NCBI GenBank assembly: GCA_017303975.1
Contig: JAFLBG010000009.1
Span: forward strand, 1-64,000
Length of the DNA stretch: 64,000 nucleotides
DNA from: Bacteroidota bacterium
GTDB lineage: Bacteria; Bacteroidota; Bacteroidia; JAFLBG01
Direction: 5' to 3'
Shown: in pieces, positions 7,047 to 15,242 of the stretch
How positions within the stretch are numbered: the stretch's first letter is position 1
Layout of the letters: each line of letters starts with the position of its first letter
Program-made: the position numbers and the translations under genes
Notes under the pieces: model-generated
The model's input: the letters and a program-made list of their open reading frames with translations, nothing else
What the model was told of the DNA's origin: nothing
Databases searched by the model: none

Positions 7047-7958
7047 CTAAGCTGATAAATCTAACAAATCAAGAACCCTATTAAGCTCATCGTTGCTGGT
7101 AAAGTTTATTACAATCTTTCCTTTACCACTTACTTGGCGCTTAAAATCAACAGATGTTTTGAATAAACCTTCCAAGTTTGATTTAATCTCTTGTTCGGTT
7201 TGAGATAAAGGCAAAAACAATTTTTTGCTCGATTTTTTTACTGATTCGGGCTTTTTATTTTGCCAACGGCTAATGTCCTCTACCTCTCTAACACTCAATT
7301 CTTCAATTAAAATTCGATTGAAAATTTGCAATTGAGTTTCCTTATTTTCAATATTTACAAGGGCTTTAGCGTGGCCCATGGTAATTCGCTTATCTCGCAA
7401 TGCAGCTTGAATTTCAACCGGCAGCTTAAGTAAACGCAGGTAATTAGCTACCGTTGATCTGTCCTTAGAAACTTTTTCACTTAAGGCTTCTTGTGTTAGC
7501 TGACACTCTTCAAGTAAGCGCTTAAAGCTAATTGCAATTTCAACCGGGTTTAAATCGTGACGTTGAATATTTTCAACCAACGCCATTTCAAGCATAGATT
7601 GATCGTTAGCTATTCTCACATATGCCGGAATGGTTGTTTGACCCGCAATTTGAGATGCTTTAAAACGCCTTTCCCCCGAAATAAGCTGGTACTTATCGTA
7701 CCCCATTTTACGAACGGTAACGGGCTGAATAATGCCGTGTTGCTTTATTGATTCAACTAATTGCAATAGCGCTTCTTTTTCAAAATCTGTTCTAGGTTGA
7801 AATGGATTAGCCTCTATCTGACTTATCGAAAGCTCCGAAACGCCTTTATTTGCAGGAGTATTATCCACATCATATTTAGAAGTAATGTCTGTATTTACAT
7901 TTTCTAACAATGCACTTAATCCTTTTCCTAAAGCCTGTTTTTTATTGGTCGTACTCAT
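7047..7958 (-). CDS. parB: Chromosome-partitioning protein ParB
   Basis: ParB binds parS sites near the origin, spreads by CTP-dependent clamping, and works with ParA in chromosome segregation. The 303-residue protein shows the ParB/Srx box with GERRFKASQ (near 97), the helix-turn-helix TQEALSEKVSKDRSTVANYL (near 155-175) and a C-terminal dimerisation region. It starts with ATG, 164 bases after the end of parA. That gap contains a terminator-like hairpin, so parB may be partly uncoupled from parA. No consensus parS was seen in the window. Confidence 0.95.
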   Translation of the reverse strand: MSTTNKKQALGKGLSALLENVNTDITSKYDVDNTPANKGVSELSISQIEANPFQPRTDFEKEALLQLVESIKQHGIIQPVTVRKMGYDKYQLISGERRFKASQIAGQTTIPAYVRIANDQSMLEMALVENIQRHDLNPVEIAISFKRLLEECQLTQEALSEKVSKDRSTVANYLRLLKLPVEIQAALRDKRITMGHAKALVNIENKETQLQIFNRILIEELSVREVEDISRWQNKKPESVKKSSKKLFLPLSQTEQEIKSNLEGLFKTSVDFKRQVSGKGKIVINFTSNDELNRVLDLLDLSA

Positions 7959-8075
7959 TCTGTTTCCTTTTTGGTAAAAATACGGAATCTTTATTAAATG
8001 CTCTACAATGACCCCATTTAAATGGATTGTTTTTACAGCTTTCTCGTTAAGCTTTGTTAATTCCTATAAAACAAA

Positions 8076-8101
8076 AGCCCCATCCTATAAAGAATGGGGC
8101 T
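8076..8101 (-). terminator. Terminator-like hairpin after parA
   Basis: On the minus strand, AGCCCCAT (8101-8094) pairs with ATGGGGCT (8083-8076) around a 10-base loop, and the transcript then runs TTTGTTTT. It lies 22 bases beyond the parA stop and before parB, so it would end or attenuate transcription coming from parA. Confidence 0.7.
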
Positions 8102-8122
8102 CTGCATACTATTGCGACTTAA

Positions 8123-8938
8123 CTAATTTTCAGAACTTACGTTGATAATTTTTTCTGCTTCGGTCATTCTTGTCATTGCATTTTTTTGCAGTATTTCACG
8201 TGCTAAATTTAAGTAACTGATAGCCCCTTTGCTATTAGCATCGTGCATGATAATGGTTTCGCCAAAGCTTGGAGCCTCGCCTAATTTGGTATTTCGTTGA
8301 ATAATAGTATCAAACACCATTTGCTGGAAATGGGTTTTTACTTCTTCTACCACTTGGTTAGACAAACGTAAACGCACGTCATACATCGTTAATAATATCC
8401 CTTCAATTTCTAGTTCAGGGTTTAATCTTGTTTGAACAATTTTGATGGTATTTAGCAATTTGCCCAATCCTTCTAATGCAAAATACTCGCATTGTACCGG
8501 AATAAGAACCGAATCGGCACATGTAAGAGCATTTACTGTTACTAGCCCTAATGAAGGAGAACAGTCAATAATGATAAAATCGTACTCTTCTTTAACCTTC
8601 GCTAAAGCTGCACGCATCATCTTTTCTCTGTTTGGCATATTAATCAGTTCAATCTCTGCACCAACCAAATCAATATGTGCCGGCAAAATATTTAAATTGG
8701 GCGTATTTGTATTTAACACAACATCCTTAGGTTCTACGCCATCTATAATGCATTCGTAAATACTTGTTTTAATATTTCTTGGGTCAAAACCAACACCTGA
8801 TGTCGAGTTTGCTTGAGGGTCAGCATCAACCAACAGCGTCTTGTATTCCAAAACAGCTAGGCTAGCTGCTAGATTGATGGCCGTAGTTGTTTTTCCAACA
8901 CCACCTTTTTGATTTGCTATGGTTATTATTTTTCCCAT
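8123..8938 (-). CDS. parA: Chromosome-partitioning ATPase ParA (Soj)
   Basis: This 271-residue P-loop ATPase has the deviant Walker A motif KGGVGKTTTAIN at residues 10-21, Walker A' VDADPQANST near 39, and Walker B DFIIIDCSPSLG near 119. It binds DNA non-specifically as an ATP dimer and moves ParB-bound origins. It lies 23 bases downstream of the MBL-fold hydrolase gene, so the two may be cotranscribed. A terminator-like hairpin follows it. Confidence 0.95.
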   Translation of the reverse strand: MGKIITIANQKGGVGKTTTAINLAASLAVLEYKTLLVDADPQANSTSGVGFDPRNIKTSIYECIIDGVEPKDVVLNTNTPNLNILPAHIDLVGAEIELINMPNREKMMRAALAKVKEEYDFIIIDCSPSLGLVTVNALTCADSVLIPVQCEYFALEGLGKLLNTIKIVQTRLNPELEIEGILLTMYDVRLRLSNQVVEEVKTHFQQMVFDTIIQRNTKLGEAPSFGETIIMHDANSKGAISYLNLAREILQKNAMTRMTEAEKIINVSSEN

Positions 8939-8961
8939 TTATTTAGTTGTTACGAAAATTA

Positions 8962-9642
8962 TTAAATAGTAGTCGTTTGCCCAATGTCAAGTAACGTTAG
9001 GCTTTTGCCGGATCTAGCAAATTTAGCTATAGCCTCTGCTTTGTCAATTTTAATGTATCCAAATGTATCGTAATGCATTCCAATTACATTATTGCAATTT
9101 ATATACTCGGTAGCTATAATTGCGTTATCTATACCCATTGTAAAGTTGTCGCCAATAGGAAGAAATGCAAAATTCAATTTTCGGTACTCTCCAATAAGCT
9201 TCATGTCGTAGGATAGAGCAGTATCTCCGGCATAGTAAAAATTCCCTTGTTTAGATTCAATGATAAAACCCATTGGATTTCCTCCATAAGACCCATCCGG
9301 CAAGCTACTAGAGTGTTCTGCCGATACACATTTTACTTTCCCAAAATCAAACATCCACTTTCCTCCGGTATTCATAGGGTGTGTTTTGGAAACACCTTTT
9401 TTATTTAGCCATGCGATTATCTCCCAATTAGAAATTACAGTTGCGCCTGTTTGATTTGCAAGCATTACCGCATCTGCAATATGGTCTTCGTGACCATGCG
9501 AAATTAAAATATAATCTGCCTTAATAGATTTTACGTCTACATGTTTAGCTAGCTCGTTATGTGTTATGAAAGGATCAAACAACAAAATTGAACCATCAAT
9601 TTCAACTGTAAAGCACGAATGTCCAAAATATGTTATTTTCAT
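8962..9642 (-). CDS. Metal-dependent hydrolase, MBL fold (UPF0173 type)
   Basis: This 226-residue metallo-beta-lactamase-fold protein shows GHSCFTVE near residue 7, the metal-binding SHGHEDH near 49-55, EHSS near 109 and YAGDTA near 137. These fit the UPF0173 family of predicted metal-dependent hydrolases, whose physiological substrate is not known. On the minus strand a TATTTTTG box (9667-9660) lies 17 bases upstream of the ATG and fits the Bacteroidota -7 consensus, so transcription of this gene and parA may begin here. Confidence 0.88.
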   Translation of the reverse strand: MKITYFGHSCFTVEIDGSILLFDPFITHNELAKHVDVKSIKADYILISHGHEDHIADAVMLANQTGATVISNWEIIAWLNKKGVSKTHPMNTGGKWMFDFGKVKCVSAEHSSSLPDGSYGGNPMGFIIESKQGNFYYAGDTALSYDMKLIGEYRKLNFAFLPIGDNFTMGIDNAIIATEYINCNNVIGMHYDTFGYIKIDKAEAIAKFARSGKSLTLLDIGQTTTI

Positions 9643-9659
9643 TGTTTTGTAATTGGTCG

Positions 9660-9667
9660 CAAAAATA
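9660..9667 (-). promoter_or_regulatory. Candidate -7 box for the MBL hydrolase-parA unit
   Basis: TATTTTTG on the minus strand fits TAnnTTTG, 17 bases from the ATG. No clear -33 TTTG was found 19-21 bases upstream. Confidence 0.35.
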
Positions 9668-9762
9668 TTTTCTTTTTAGGCGAAATAAAAATAAGGTTAA
9701 TAAAATCGATATCTTGTTGATAAAAAGAACATTTTTGAACATTAAACTGTTAATTCAACTTA

Positions 9763-10284
9763 ATGATAACAATTTTCTCCGGAACAAACAGACCCGATAG
9801 CAACACAGCAAAGGTCGCTAGGCATTATGCCAATGTTTTAAGAAGCAAAAATAAAGTTGTAAAACTTTTTGAACTAACGAATTTACCAACTTCTATTGCG
9901 TTTACCGAAATGTTTGGTAAACGATCGCCCGACTTTGAAGCAATTATTTCCGAATATGTGCAACCTTCCTCTAAATTTATTTTCGTTTTCCCAGAATACA
10001 ACGGTAGCTTTCCCGGTATTTTAAAAACATTTATCGATGCTATTCACCCCGACTTTTACAAAAACAAAAAAGCAGCGCTCGTAGGCGTTGCATCCGGAAG
10101 GGGTGGAAATATAAGAGGAATTGAGCATTTTACAGGTGTGCTACACTACCTAAAAATGGATGTATATTACGACAAACTTCCCCTGTCAAAGATTAGAGAT
10201 GTAATAGATGTGAATGGAGTTATTGTGGACGAGATTTCACTCAACACAATAAACAACCAAATTGAAGGTTTTTTGAATTACTAA
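9763..10284 (+). CDS. NADPH-dependent FMN reductase family protein
   Basis: This 173-residue flavodoxin-fold protein has the FMN phosphate-binding loop SGTNRPDSNTAK at residues 6-17, the PEYNGSFPG motif near 80 and SGRGGNIRG near 110. It matches NAD(P)H-dependent FMN or quinone reductases of the YieF/azoreductase type. The physiological acceptor cannot be told from sequence. It is a single gene, divergent from the MBL hydrolase and followed by gdhA after 105 bases without an obvious terminator. Confidence 0.85.
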   Translation: MITIFSGTNRPDSNTAKVARHYANVLRSKNKVVKLFELTNLPTSIAFTEMFGKRSPDFEAIISEYVQPSSKFIFVFPEYNGSFPGILKTFIDAIHPDFYKNKKAALVGVASGRGGNIRGIEHFTGVLHYLKMDVYYDKLPLSKIRDVIDVNGVIVDEISLNTINNQIEGFLNY

Positions 10285-10389
10285 TAAAACCTACTTGTTT
10301 TTTCTTTGCCTATTTGTTTTTTTTTAACTTTAAAACTTTCTTAACAAAACTTTAACTAACTATTAGTAAGACGGAAATAATAAAAATTT

Positions 10390-11667
10390 ATGGAAACTAA
10401 AGAGATTGCTAAAAAAAATAACCCTTACGAAGATGTATTGAAACAGTTTAATAGCGCGGCTGATGCGATGAAACTTCATCCATCAGTAAGAGCTATTTTA
10501 GGAAAAACGGCAAATGAAATTGTTGTTAATTTCCCTGTTAAAATGGACGATGGGCGTATTGAAATGTTTAAGGGATATCGAGTGCAACACAACAATATTT
10601 TAGGTCCTTATAAAGGTGGATTGCGTTATCATTCAACTGTAGATATTGATGCTGCAAGAGCATTGGCTACATGGATGACATGGAAAACGGCAATTGCAGG
10701 AATTCCTTATGGTGGAGCAAAAGGCGGGGTACAATTAGACCCCACTAAAGTTTCTCATGGCGAATTAGAGCGTATTACAAGAGCTTTTACAGTTGCACTA
10801 GGCGATAATATTGGTCCGGAGTACGATATTCCTGCACCGGATGTAAATACAAATCCGCAAATTATGGCATGGATTGTTGATCAATATATGATGACTCGTC
10901 ATCCAAGAGAAAGACAAAACAGCTACCATGTAGTTACCGGAAAGCCAACACACGTAGGAGGATTGGCTGGTAGAGATAGAGCTACCGGACTAGGTGTTGT
11001 TACAAGTATTGAAGAATGGGCAAAAGACAATAACTTGAATTTAAAAGGCTCTACGTATATGGTTCAAGGATTTGGTAATGTGGGTTCATGGGCTGCCCAT
11101 TTTATGAAAGCACATGGGGCTAAATTACTAGCTGCAGAAGATGCAAGTGGGGTTATTTACAACGAAAAAGGTATTGATGCTGATGAATTAACTGCATATG
11201 TATTGAAAAACGGAGGTAAAGTTGCAGGATTCCCTAATACAACACTTATTACACATACCGAATTTTTGAGCTTAAAAGCAGATATTTTTATTCCCGCAGC
11301 TTTAGGTAATCAAATTACCGGAGAAACTGCTCCATTGTTGAATGTAAAACTAGTTGCAGAAGGCGCAAATGGCCCTACAAATCCAGAAGGAGATGCAGTT
11401 TTAAAAGCTAGAGGTATCGCAACAATTCCGGATATTTTATGTAATTCAGGCGGTGTAGTTGGCAGCTATTTTGAGTGGGTTCAAAACAAACAAGGTGAAA
11501 TTTGGGAGATTGAACGCGTAATACATGCTGTAAGAGCCAAAATGGTTGGTGCTTATGCTAAAGTAAAAGATGCTTCAAAACGCTACAATACAGGTTGGAG
11601 AGAAGCTGCTTATATAGTTGCTTTGGAAAGGCTTCAAACAGCGTATCAAGAAAGAGCGTTATTTTAA
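10390..11667 (+). CDS. gdhA: Glutamate dehydrogenase (Glu/Leu/Phe/Val dehydrogenase family)
   Basis: This 425-residue enzyme interconverts glutamate and 2-oxoglutarate plus ammonia using NAD(P). The N-terminal domain carries YKGGLRYH near 76, the catalytic-lysine stretch GGAKGGVQLDP near 114 and PAPDVNTNPQIMAW near 150. The C-terminal domain has the dinucleotide fold GFGNVGSWAA near 229 and the NSGGVVGSYFEW motif near 353. Length and motifs fit the hexameric catabolic type. The cofactor preference is not certain from sequence. Confidence 0.93.
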   Translation: METKEIAKKNNPYEDVLKQFNSAADAMKLHPSVRAILGKTANEIVVNFPVKMDDGRIEMFKGYRVQHNNILGPYKGGLRYHSTVDIDAARALATWMTWKTAIAGIPYGGAKGGVQLDPTKVSHGELERITRAFTVALGDNIGPEYDIPAPDVNTNPQIMAWIVDQYMMTRHPRERQNSYHVVTGKPTHVGGLAGRDRATGLGVVTSIEEWAKDNNLNLKGSTYMVQGFGNVGSWAAHFMKAHGAKLLAAEDASGVIYNEKGIDADELTAYVLKNGGKVAGFPNTTLITHTEFLSLKADIFIPAALGNQITGETAPLLNVKLVAEGANGPTNPEGDAVLKARGIATIPDILCNSGGVVGSYFEWVQNKQGEIWEIERVIHAVRAKMVGAYAKVKDASKRYNTGWREAAYIVALERLQTAYQERALF

Positions 11668-11668
11668 T

Positions 11669-11699
11669 TTTGTTAATTAAACTTTAAGTACTACATTTG
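11669..11699 (+). promoter_or_regulatory. Bacteroidota-type promoter for rpsT
   Basis: TTTG (11669-11672) is followed by a 19-base spacer and TACATTTG (11692-11699). This is a full match to the TTTG-N19-TAnnTTTG consensus of the primary sigma factor in Bacteroidota. It lies 31 bases before the rpsT ATG and begins within the end of gdhA's trailer. Confidence 0.8.
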
Positions 11700-11730
11700 C
11701 AGTCCTTAAATCAATAGAAAATATAGAGAA

Positions 11731-12000
11731 ATGGCAAATCACAAGTCAGCAATTAAGAGAATTAGAGCAAATGACGCTAAACGTTTAAGAAACCGTTATT
11801 ACGCTAAAACTACAAGAACTGCAATTAAAGCAGTAAAAACATCAAAAACAGCGAAAGAAGCGGAAGCTTTATTGCCTAAAGTTGCTTCTATGTTGGATAA
11901 ATTGGCTAAGAAAAACGTTATTCATAAGAATAAAGCAGCTAATTTAAAATCAAAGCTTACTAAATCAGTAAATGCTAAGAAAAAGACAAAGACAAAGTAA
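11731..12000 (+). CDS. rpsT: 30S ribosomal protein S20
   Basis: S20 binds 16S rRNA in the body of the small subunit early in assembly. The 89-residue protein begins [14 protein letters not shown], the S20 signature, and is rich in Lys, Arg and Ala throughout, ending in a lysine-rich tail. It is a single gene between a consensus promoter and a strong terminator. Confidence 0.97.
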   Translation: MANHKSAIKRIRANDAKRLRNRYYAKTTRTAIKAVKTSKTAKEAEALLPKVASMLDKLAKKNVIHKNKAANLKSKLTKSVNAKKKTKTK

Positions 12001-12026
12001 TTATTACAAAATAAATAAGTATAAAA

Positions 12027-12060
12027 AAGCCTCATATTACAGTAATATGAGGCTTGTTTA
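12027..12060 (+). terminator. Rho-independent terminator of rpsT
   Basis: AAGCCTCATATTAC (12027-12040) and GTAATATGAGGCTT (12042-12055) form a near-perfect hairpin of 12-13 usable pairs. A short TTGTTTA stretch follows. Confidence 0.85.
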
Positions 12061-12068
12061 ATTAAACA

Positions 12069-12314
12069 ATGGCCGAATATCGTTTTCCACAATACCGAAA
12101 ATACTTAAATGGGAAGTCTTACTTTAAGATTATGTCCAACAAAGAATTTGAGGAGGTGCAGTTAATTGGTAATAAAAAAATTAAGCATTCCATTCAAGCA
12201 AAAATCCTTCCTGATTTCAATTACATAAATGATATGTTGCAATGTTTGGATGGGCATTGGGTAGAAATAGAAGAACAAGAATATTTTAGAATAACGGATT
12301 ATTTCCCCAGATAA
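12069..12314 (+). CDS. Small hypothetical protein
   Basis: This 81-residue protein begins MAEYRFPQYRKYLNGKSYFKI and ends in RITDYFPR. It is soluble by composition, with no signal peptide or membrane segment, and I recognise no named domain. It follows the rpsT terminator by 8 bases and precedes rlmF by 10 bases on the same strand, so it is probably cotranscribed with rlmF and the helicase gene. Confidence 0.7.
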   Translation: MAEYRFPQYRKYLNGKSYFKIMSNKEFEEVQLIGNKKIKHSIQAKILPDFNYINDMLQCLDGHWVEIEEQEYFRITDYFPR

Positions 12315-12324
12315 ATATAGTGTG

Positions 12325-13290
12325 ATGGAGAATAACAAAATAATTCCTCCCGAAAAAACAAATTTACATCCAAGAAACAAGCACCGTTTGGGGTATAATT
12401 TTTCGGAATTGGTTAAATCATATCCAAATCTGGCGACATTCGTTAAACACAATATATACGGCAATGAATCCATTGAATTTAGTAATTCCGAAGCGGTATT
12501 GGCATTAAACAAATCATTATTAGTTCACTTTTACAATACTGAATTTTGGGATATTCCTACGAATTATTTATGTCCCCCTATACCAAGCAGGGCGGATTAT
12601 ATTCACTATATAGCTGATTTGCTTGCTACATCTAATAACAATTCAATGCCAATCGGAGTGCAAATTTCCGTCTTAGATATTGGTGTTGGAGCTAATTGTA
12701 TTTATCCAATTATTGGCAGAAAGGAATATGGATGGAAATTTATTGCTTCTGATATCGACCAACAAGCACTTGACTATGCTGGAAATATTGTTCGAAAAAA
12801 TAGTTTATTAAACGGATTTGTAGAATTAAGGCTTCAAACAACAGCATTGCAAGTATTCAAAGGAGTTGTAAGGCCGTCTGACAAGTTTGATGTATCTATC
12901 TGCAATCCTCCTTTTCATGCATCCTTGGCAGAAGCGAAAGCAATGAACGAGTTGAAATGGAAAAAACTAGGCTTAAAAAATGGCTTAAAAAGCAACTTTA
13001 ATTTTGGTGGGAAAGCCAACGAGCTTTGTTACAAAGGAGGAGAAGCTGCATTCTTGCATACTATGATAGATGAAAGTGTTCTGTTTAAAGATTCGTGCTT
13101 TTGGTTTACGACACTAGTTTCAAAAAAAGAAAATTTAGAAAGCGTATATTATCTGCTGAAAAAACACAATGCAGTTGAAGTAAAAACAATACCCATGTCT
13201 CAAGGGCAAAAAAATAGCCGTATAGTGGCCTGGACATTCTTAAATACATCACAACAAAATGAATGGCGAACCAATCGGTGGAAAAGCTAA
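12325..13290 (+). CDS. rlmF: 23S rRNA (adenine(1618)-N6)-methyltransferase
   Basis: RlmF uses S-adenosylmethionine to methylate A1618 of 23S rRNA. The protein (321 residues) opens with the family signature LHPRNKHRLGYNF near 13. It has the SAM-binding motif DIGVGANCIYPIIG near 114-127 and the N6-methyltransferase catalytic motif ICNPPFHAS near 193. The ATG at 12325 is preferred; a GTG directly before it would add one residue. It is followed by the helicase gene after 19 bases. Confidence 0.93.
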   Translation: MENNKIIPPEKTNLHPRNKHRLGYNFSELVKSYPNLATFVKHNIYGNESIEFSNSEAVLALNKSLLVHFYNTEFWDIPTNYLCPPIPSRADYIHYIADLLATSNNNSMPIGVQISVLDIGVGANCIYPIIGRKEYGWKFIASDIDQQALDYAGNIVRKNSLLNGFVELRLQTTALQVFKGVVRPSDKFDVSICNPPFHASLAEAKAMNELKWKKLGLKNGLKSNFNFGGKANELCYKGGEAAFLHTMIDESVLFKDSCFWFTTLVSKKENLESVYYLLKKHNAVEVKTIPMSQGQKNSRIVAWTFLNTSQQNEWRTNRWKS

Positions 13291-13309
13291 TTTAGTATAC
13301 ACATAATAT

Positions 13310-15238
13310 ATGCAGCATTTAGAACGATTGCACGACCTTCGAAGATTATTAAAAATAGAACGAGACGAAGATTACGAGCAATACAAAAGTTTTTTCTCTA
13401 GAAATAACATTAACTACCGCAAAGAAAATGGGGTTACTTGGTATCCTATCGTTATATCGAATAATCAGATTGGACTTGGAGAGTATATATCCATTGACAT
13501 TGAAAGAACGTCCAATTTGAATGAGCCTCATAAATTTTCTGGAGGAAAAATGGCCGAATTATTTTCGAATGCGCATCAAGATGCATCTCCATTAATTGGA
13601 ACAGTTAAGGTTTTAGGGCCTAATAAGATTCGTTTGTCTTTAAACGTAGATGAATTGCCAGATTGGTGCGATGATGGAAAACTTGGAATAAATATTTTGT
13701 TTGATGAGGCAAGCTATAAAGAGATGGACATTGCACTGTCTAAGGCAATTGGTGCATCTAACAATCGTTTAGCGCATTTGAGAGATGTTATGTATAATGC
13801 AATAGCACCGGCATTCGAAAGAGAGGATAATTCCATTAATATTGACCGCCTTAATAAATCACAGAATGCTGCCGTTCGAAGAATATGTGCAGCTCAGGAT
13901 ATTGCAATCATTCATGGACCTCCTGGCACGGGAAAAACCACCACATTGGTGCAAGCAATTGTTCAAACTTTAAAAACGGAAAAGCAAGTATTGGTGTGCA
14001 GTGCCAGCAATACTGCGGTTGACTTACTTACAGAGAAACTGCATAGAGAAGGAGTAAATGTGCTTCGTTTAGGAAATCCAGCTCGCATTTCGGAAGAAGT
14101 ATTGATGAATACACTGGATGCAAAAATGGCAAAACACGACTCGTATAAAGATTTACGGCAGTATCGAAAAACAGCAGAGGAATATTTTAGAATGGCTGGC
14201 AAGTATAAACGTACATTTGGAAGAGAGGAGCGCCAGCAACGTCAACTTTTTTATAACGAAGCCAGAAAACTATTAGGCGATGCTCGATTGCTGGAAGACT
14301 ATATTTTAGATGATCAGTTTGCAAAAGCTCAAGTAATAGCCTGTACACCTGTAGTATCGGCTAATAAAATGATGCGCGATAGACATTTTACTACTCTATT
14401 TATAGATGAAGCCGCGCAAGCATTAGAACCTATGTGCTGGATACCGATTACACGGAGCAACAGAGTAATTTTTGCAGGCGATCATTTTCAGCTTCCTCCA
14501 ACTGTAAAGTCTAAAGTGGCTGAAGCAGAGGGTTTGAAAGAAACCTTGTTCGAGCATTGTATGGGAATAGAAAATATATCTGTAATGCTCGATACGCAAT
14601 ACCGAATGCACGAGCATATTATGAATTTTTCGAATCAAAAATTTTATGATAATAAACTCAAAGCACATGATTCAGTTAAATCTAATTTGTTAAGTTTTGA
14701 TACAAATGAATTATTGTTGAACACGGCTGTAACATTTATTGATACTGCCGGTTGTGGGTATGATGAAATCATCAACCCGGAAAGCTTGAGCATCACTAAT
14801 CCAGAGGAGGCACAAGTATTATTAAAGCACTTAAAATTGCTATTGGAGCAGTATGTGCAAAACAATAAAGAAGGAAGAATTATTAGTATTGGAATTATTT
14901 CTCCTTACAAAGAACAAGTACAATACTTAACAACAGAGATTAGCAAAGATGAAGAGTTGCAAAAATATAATTTCCCTATTGCTGTTAAAACTGTTGATGG
15001 ATTTCAAGGGCAAGAGCGGGATGTAATATATATAAGTCTTGTGCGGAGCAACGAATTAAAGGAGATTGGTTTTTTGAATGATATACGCAGGATGAATGTT
15101 GCCCTAACACGTGCCAAGAAAAAACTGGTAGTAATTGGAGATAGCGCAACACTTGCCAACAATAAATTCTACGGTGATTTCTTAGATTACATTGATTCTA
15201 TCAATAGCTACCAAACGGCTTGGGAGTATAAGGAATGA
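13310..15238 (+). CDS. Superfamily 1 DNA/RNA helicase (IGHMBP2/Upf1-like)
   Basis: This 642-residue helicase has Walker A GPPGTGKTTT near 204, motif Ia-like VCSASNTAVDLL, motif II DEAAQ near 366, GDHFQLPPTVKS (motif III), YRMHEHIMNF (motif IV region), TVDGFQGQERDVI (motif V) and NVALTRAKKKLVVIG (motif VI). This set is typical of SF1B Upf1/Dna2/SMUBP-2-like enzymes. The substrate in bacteria is not established. It ends 4 bases from the convergent peptidase gene, leaving no room for a terminator. Confidence 0.9.
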   Translation: MQHLERLHDLRRLLKIERDEDYEQYKSFFSRNNINYRKENGVTWYPIVISNNQIGLGEYISIDIERTSNLNEPHKFSGGKMAELFSNAHQDASPLIGTVKVLGPNKIRLSLNVDELPDWCDDGKLGINILFDEASYKEMDIALSKAIGASNNRLAHLRDVMYNAIAPAFEREDNSINIDRLNKSQNAAVRRICAAQDIAIIHGPPGTGKTTTLVQAIVQTLKTEKQVLVCSASNTAVDLLTEKLHREGVNVLRLGNPARISEEVLMNTLDAKMAKHDSYKDLRQYRKTAEEYFRMAGKYKRTFGREERQQRQLFYNEARKLLGDARLLEDYILDDQFAKAQVIACTPVVSANKMMRDRHFTTLFIDEAAQALEPMCWIPITRSNRVIFAGDHFQLPPTVKSKVAEAEGLKETLFEHCMGIENISVMLDTQYRMHEHIMNFSNQKFYDNKLKAHDSVKSNLLSFDTNELLLNTAVTFIDTAGCGYDEIINPESLSITNPEEAQVLLKHLKLLLEQYVQNNKEGRIISIGIISPYKEQVQYLTTEISKDEELQKYNFPIAVKTVDGFQGQERDVIYISLVRSNELKEIGFLNDIRRMNVALTRAKKKLVVIGDSATLANNKFYGDFLDYIDSINSYQTAWEYKE

Positions 15239-15242
15239 GTTG

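Noticed and set aside
8192-8207. parS-like sequence (TTTCACGTG core) inside parA
   Set aside because: Only 12 of 16 bases fit the consensus palindrome and it lies in coding sequence; a single degenerate match is not enough to call a ParB site.
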